From Candidatus Cryptobacteroides faecihippi (GTDB taxonomy: Bacteria; Bacteroidota; Bacteroidia; Bacteroidales; UBA932), in NCBI GenBank assembly GCA_018066065.1, contig JAGHSC010000287.1, forward strand, positions 1 to 5,833: 5,833 nt of DNA, given 5' to 3'. Every line of letters begins with the position of its first letter. The first letter of the stretch is position 1. The translations under genes and the position numbers were made by a program. Shown here piece by piece: positions 5,489 to 5,833 of this stretch. The notes below the pieces were generated by a model. The model saw only the letters and a program-made list of their open reading frames with translations, searched no databases and had not been told where the DNA came from.

Positions 5489-5833
5489 ATGGAAAAGAAA
5501 GAAGAAATCACTCTCATTGATGCCTTCAAGGATTTCAAGGAGGAGAAGAACATCGACAGGCCTGTCATGATGGGTGTGCTCAAGGACGTGTTCCTCACAC
5601 AGATCACCAAGACCTATGGTTCAGCCGACAATTTCGACGTGATCATCAATGTCGACAAGGGAGACTGCGAGATCTACCAGAATTTCGACATCGTCGAGGA
5701 TGTCGAGAATCCGAACACCCAGATCACCCTTGACCAGATCAAGGCCGAGACCGGTGACGACGACTACGAGATCGGTGACATCTACACCAAGAAGCTCTCC
5801 CTTGCATCCTTCGGAAGAAGAGGAATCCTCAAC
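5489..5833 (+). CDS. nusA: Transcription termination/antitermination factor NusA, N-terminal part only
   Basis: The frame is open from ATG 5489 to the window edge (115 residues), so the gene is cut by the window and not broken. NusA binds RNA polymerase near the RNA exit channel and modulates pausing, intrinsic termination and antitermination. The visible part is the N-terminal RNA-polymerase-binding domain: MEKKEEITLIDAFKDFKEEK, then NIDRPVMMGVLKDVF, a beta segment FDVIINVDKGDCEIYQNF (49-66), ENPNTQITLDQIK (73-85) and LASFGRRGILN (105-115), which matches the block just before the S1 domain in Bacteroidota NusA. The S1 and KH domains lie beyond the window. The rimP-nusA order is the standard bacterial arrangement. 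The 21-base gap contains a run of seven A and no terminator, so the two genes are probably cotranscribed from the promoter before rimP. Confidence 0.94.
   Translation, partial: MEKKEEITLIDAFKDFKEEKNIDRPVMMGVLKDVFLTQITKTYGSADNFDVIINVDKGDCEIYQNFDIVEDVENPNTQITLDQIKAETGDDDYEIGDIYTKKLSLASFGRRGILN

Overview
The window looks like a chromosomal core segment from a Gram-negative member of the Bacteroidota, probably Bacteroidales. I infer this from protein-family resemblance (a Bacteroidales-type OmpP1/FadL porin, a WbqC-family protein, Bacteroidota-style LpxA, RimP and NusA), from promoter motifs matching the Bacteroidota -7 consensus TAnnTTTG, and from A-rich start regions that mostly lack Shine-Dalgarno sequences. 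I cannot name a genus. No mobile element, tRNA, rRNA or CRISPR array is visible.

Layout. At the left edge is the C-terminal part of an outer-membrane beta-barrel protein on the plus strand (2-1315). It converges on a four-gene minus-strand cluster that reads from right to left: lpxD (4841-3855), lpxC (3774-2845), lpxA (2813-2001) and a WbqC-family gene (1989-1312). The two convergent genes share the four bases CTAG, so their stop codons overlap. A 155-bp divergent intergenic region (4842-4996) separates lpxD from rimP (4997-5467) and nusA (5489 to the right edge, incomplete) on the plus strand.

How the genes work together. LpxA acylates UDP-GlcNAc, LpxC deacetylates the product, and LpxD adds the second acyl chain, so three early steps of lipid A synthesis are encoded together. 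The WbqC-family protein follows 11 bases after lpxA and is probably cotranscribed, which fits a surface-glycan role. RimP (30S maturation) and NusA (elongation and termination) form the usual translation/transcription pair.

Most interesting points. (1) The short rimP-nusA leader contains a textbook intrinsic-terminator shape, a stem-loop followed by eight T, between a good promoter match and the rimP start codon. This suggests attenuation and possibly NusA autoregulation. (2) LpxC ends without the FabZ dehydratase domain to which it is fused in Bacteroides and relatives. (3) lpxC has its own well-matched promoter, and a near-perfect 29-bp dyad lies directly at the predicted transcription start. 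All three predicted promoters in the window have a dyad at or just after their start point.
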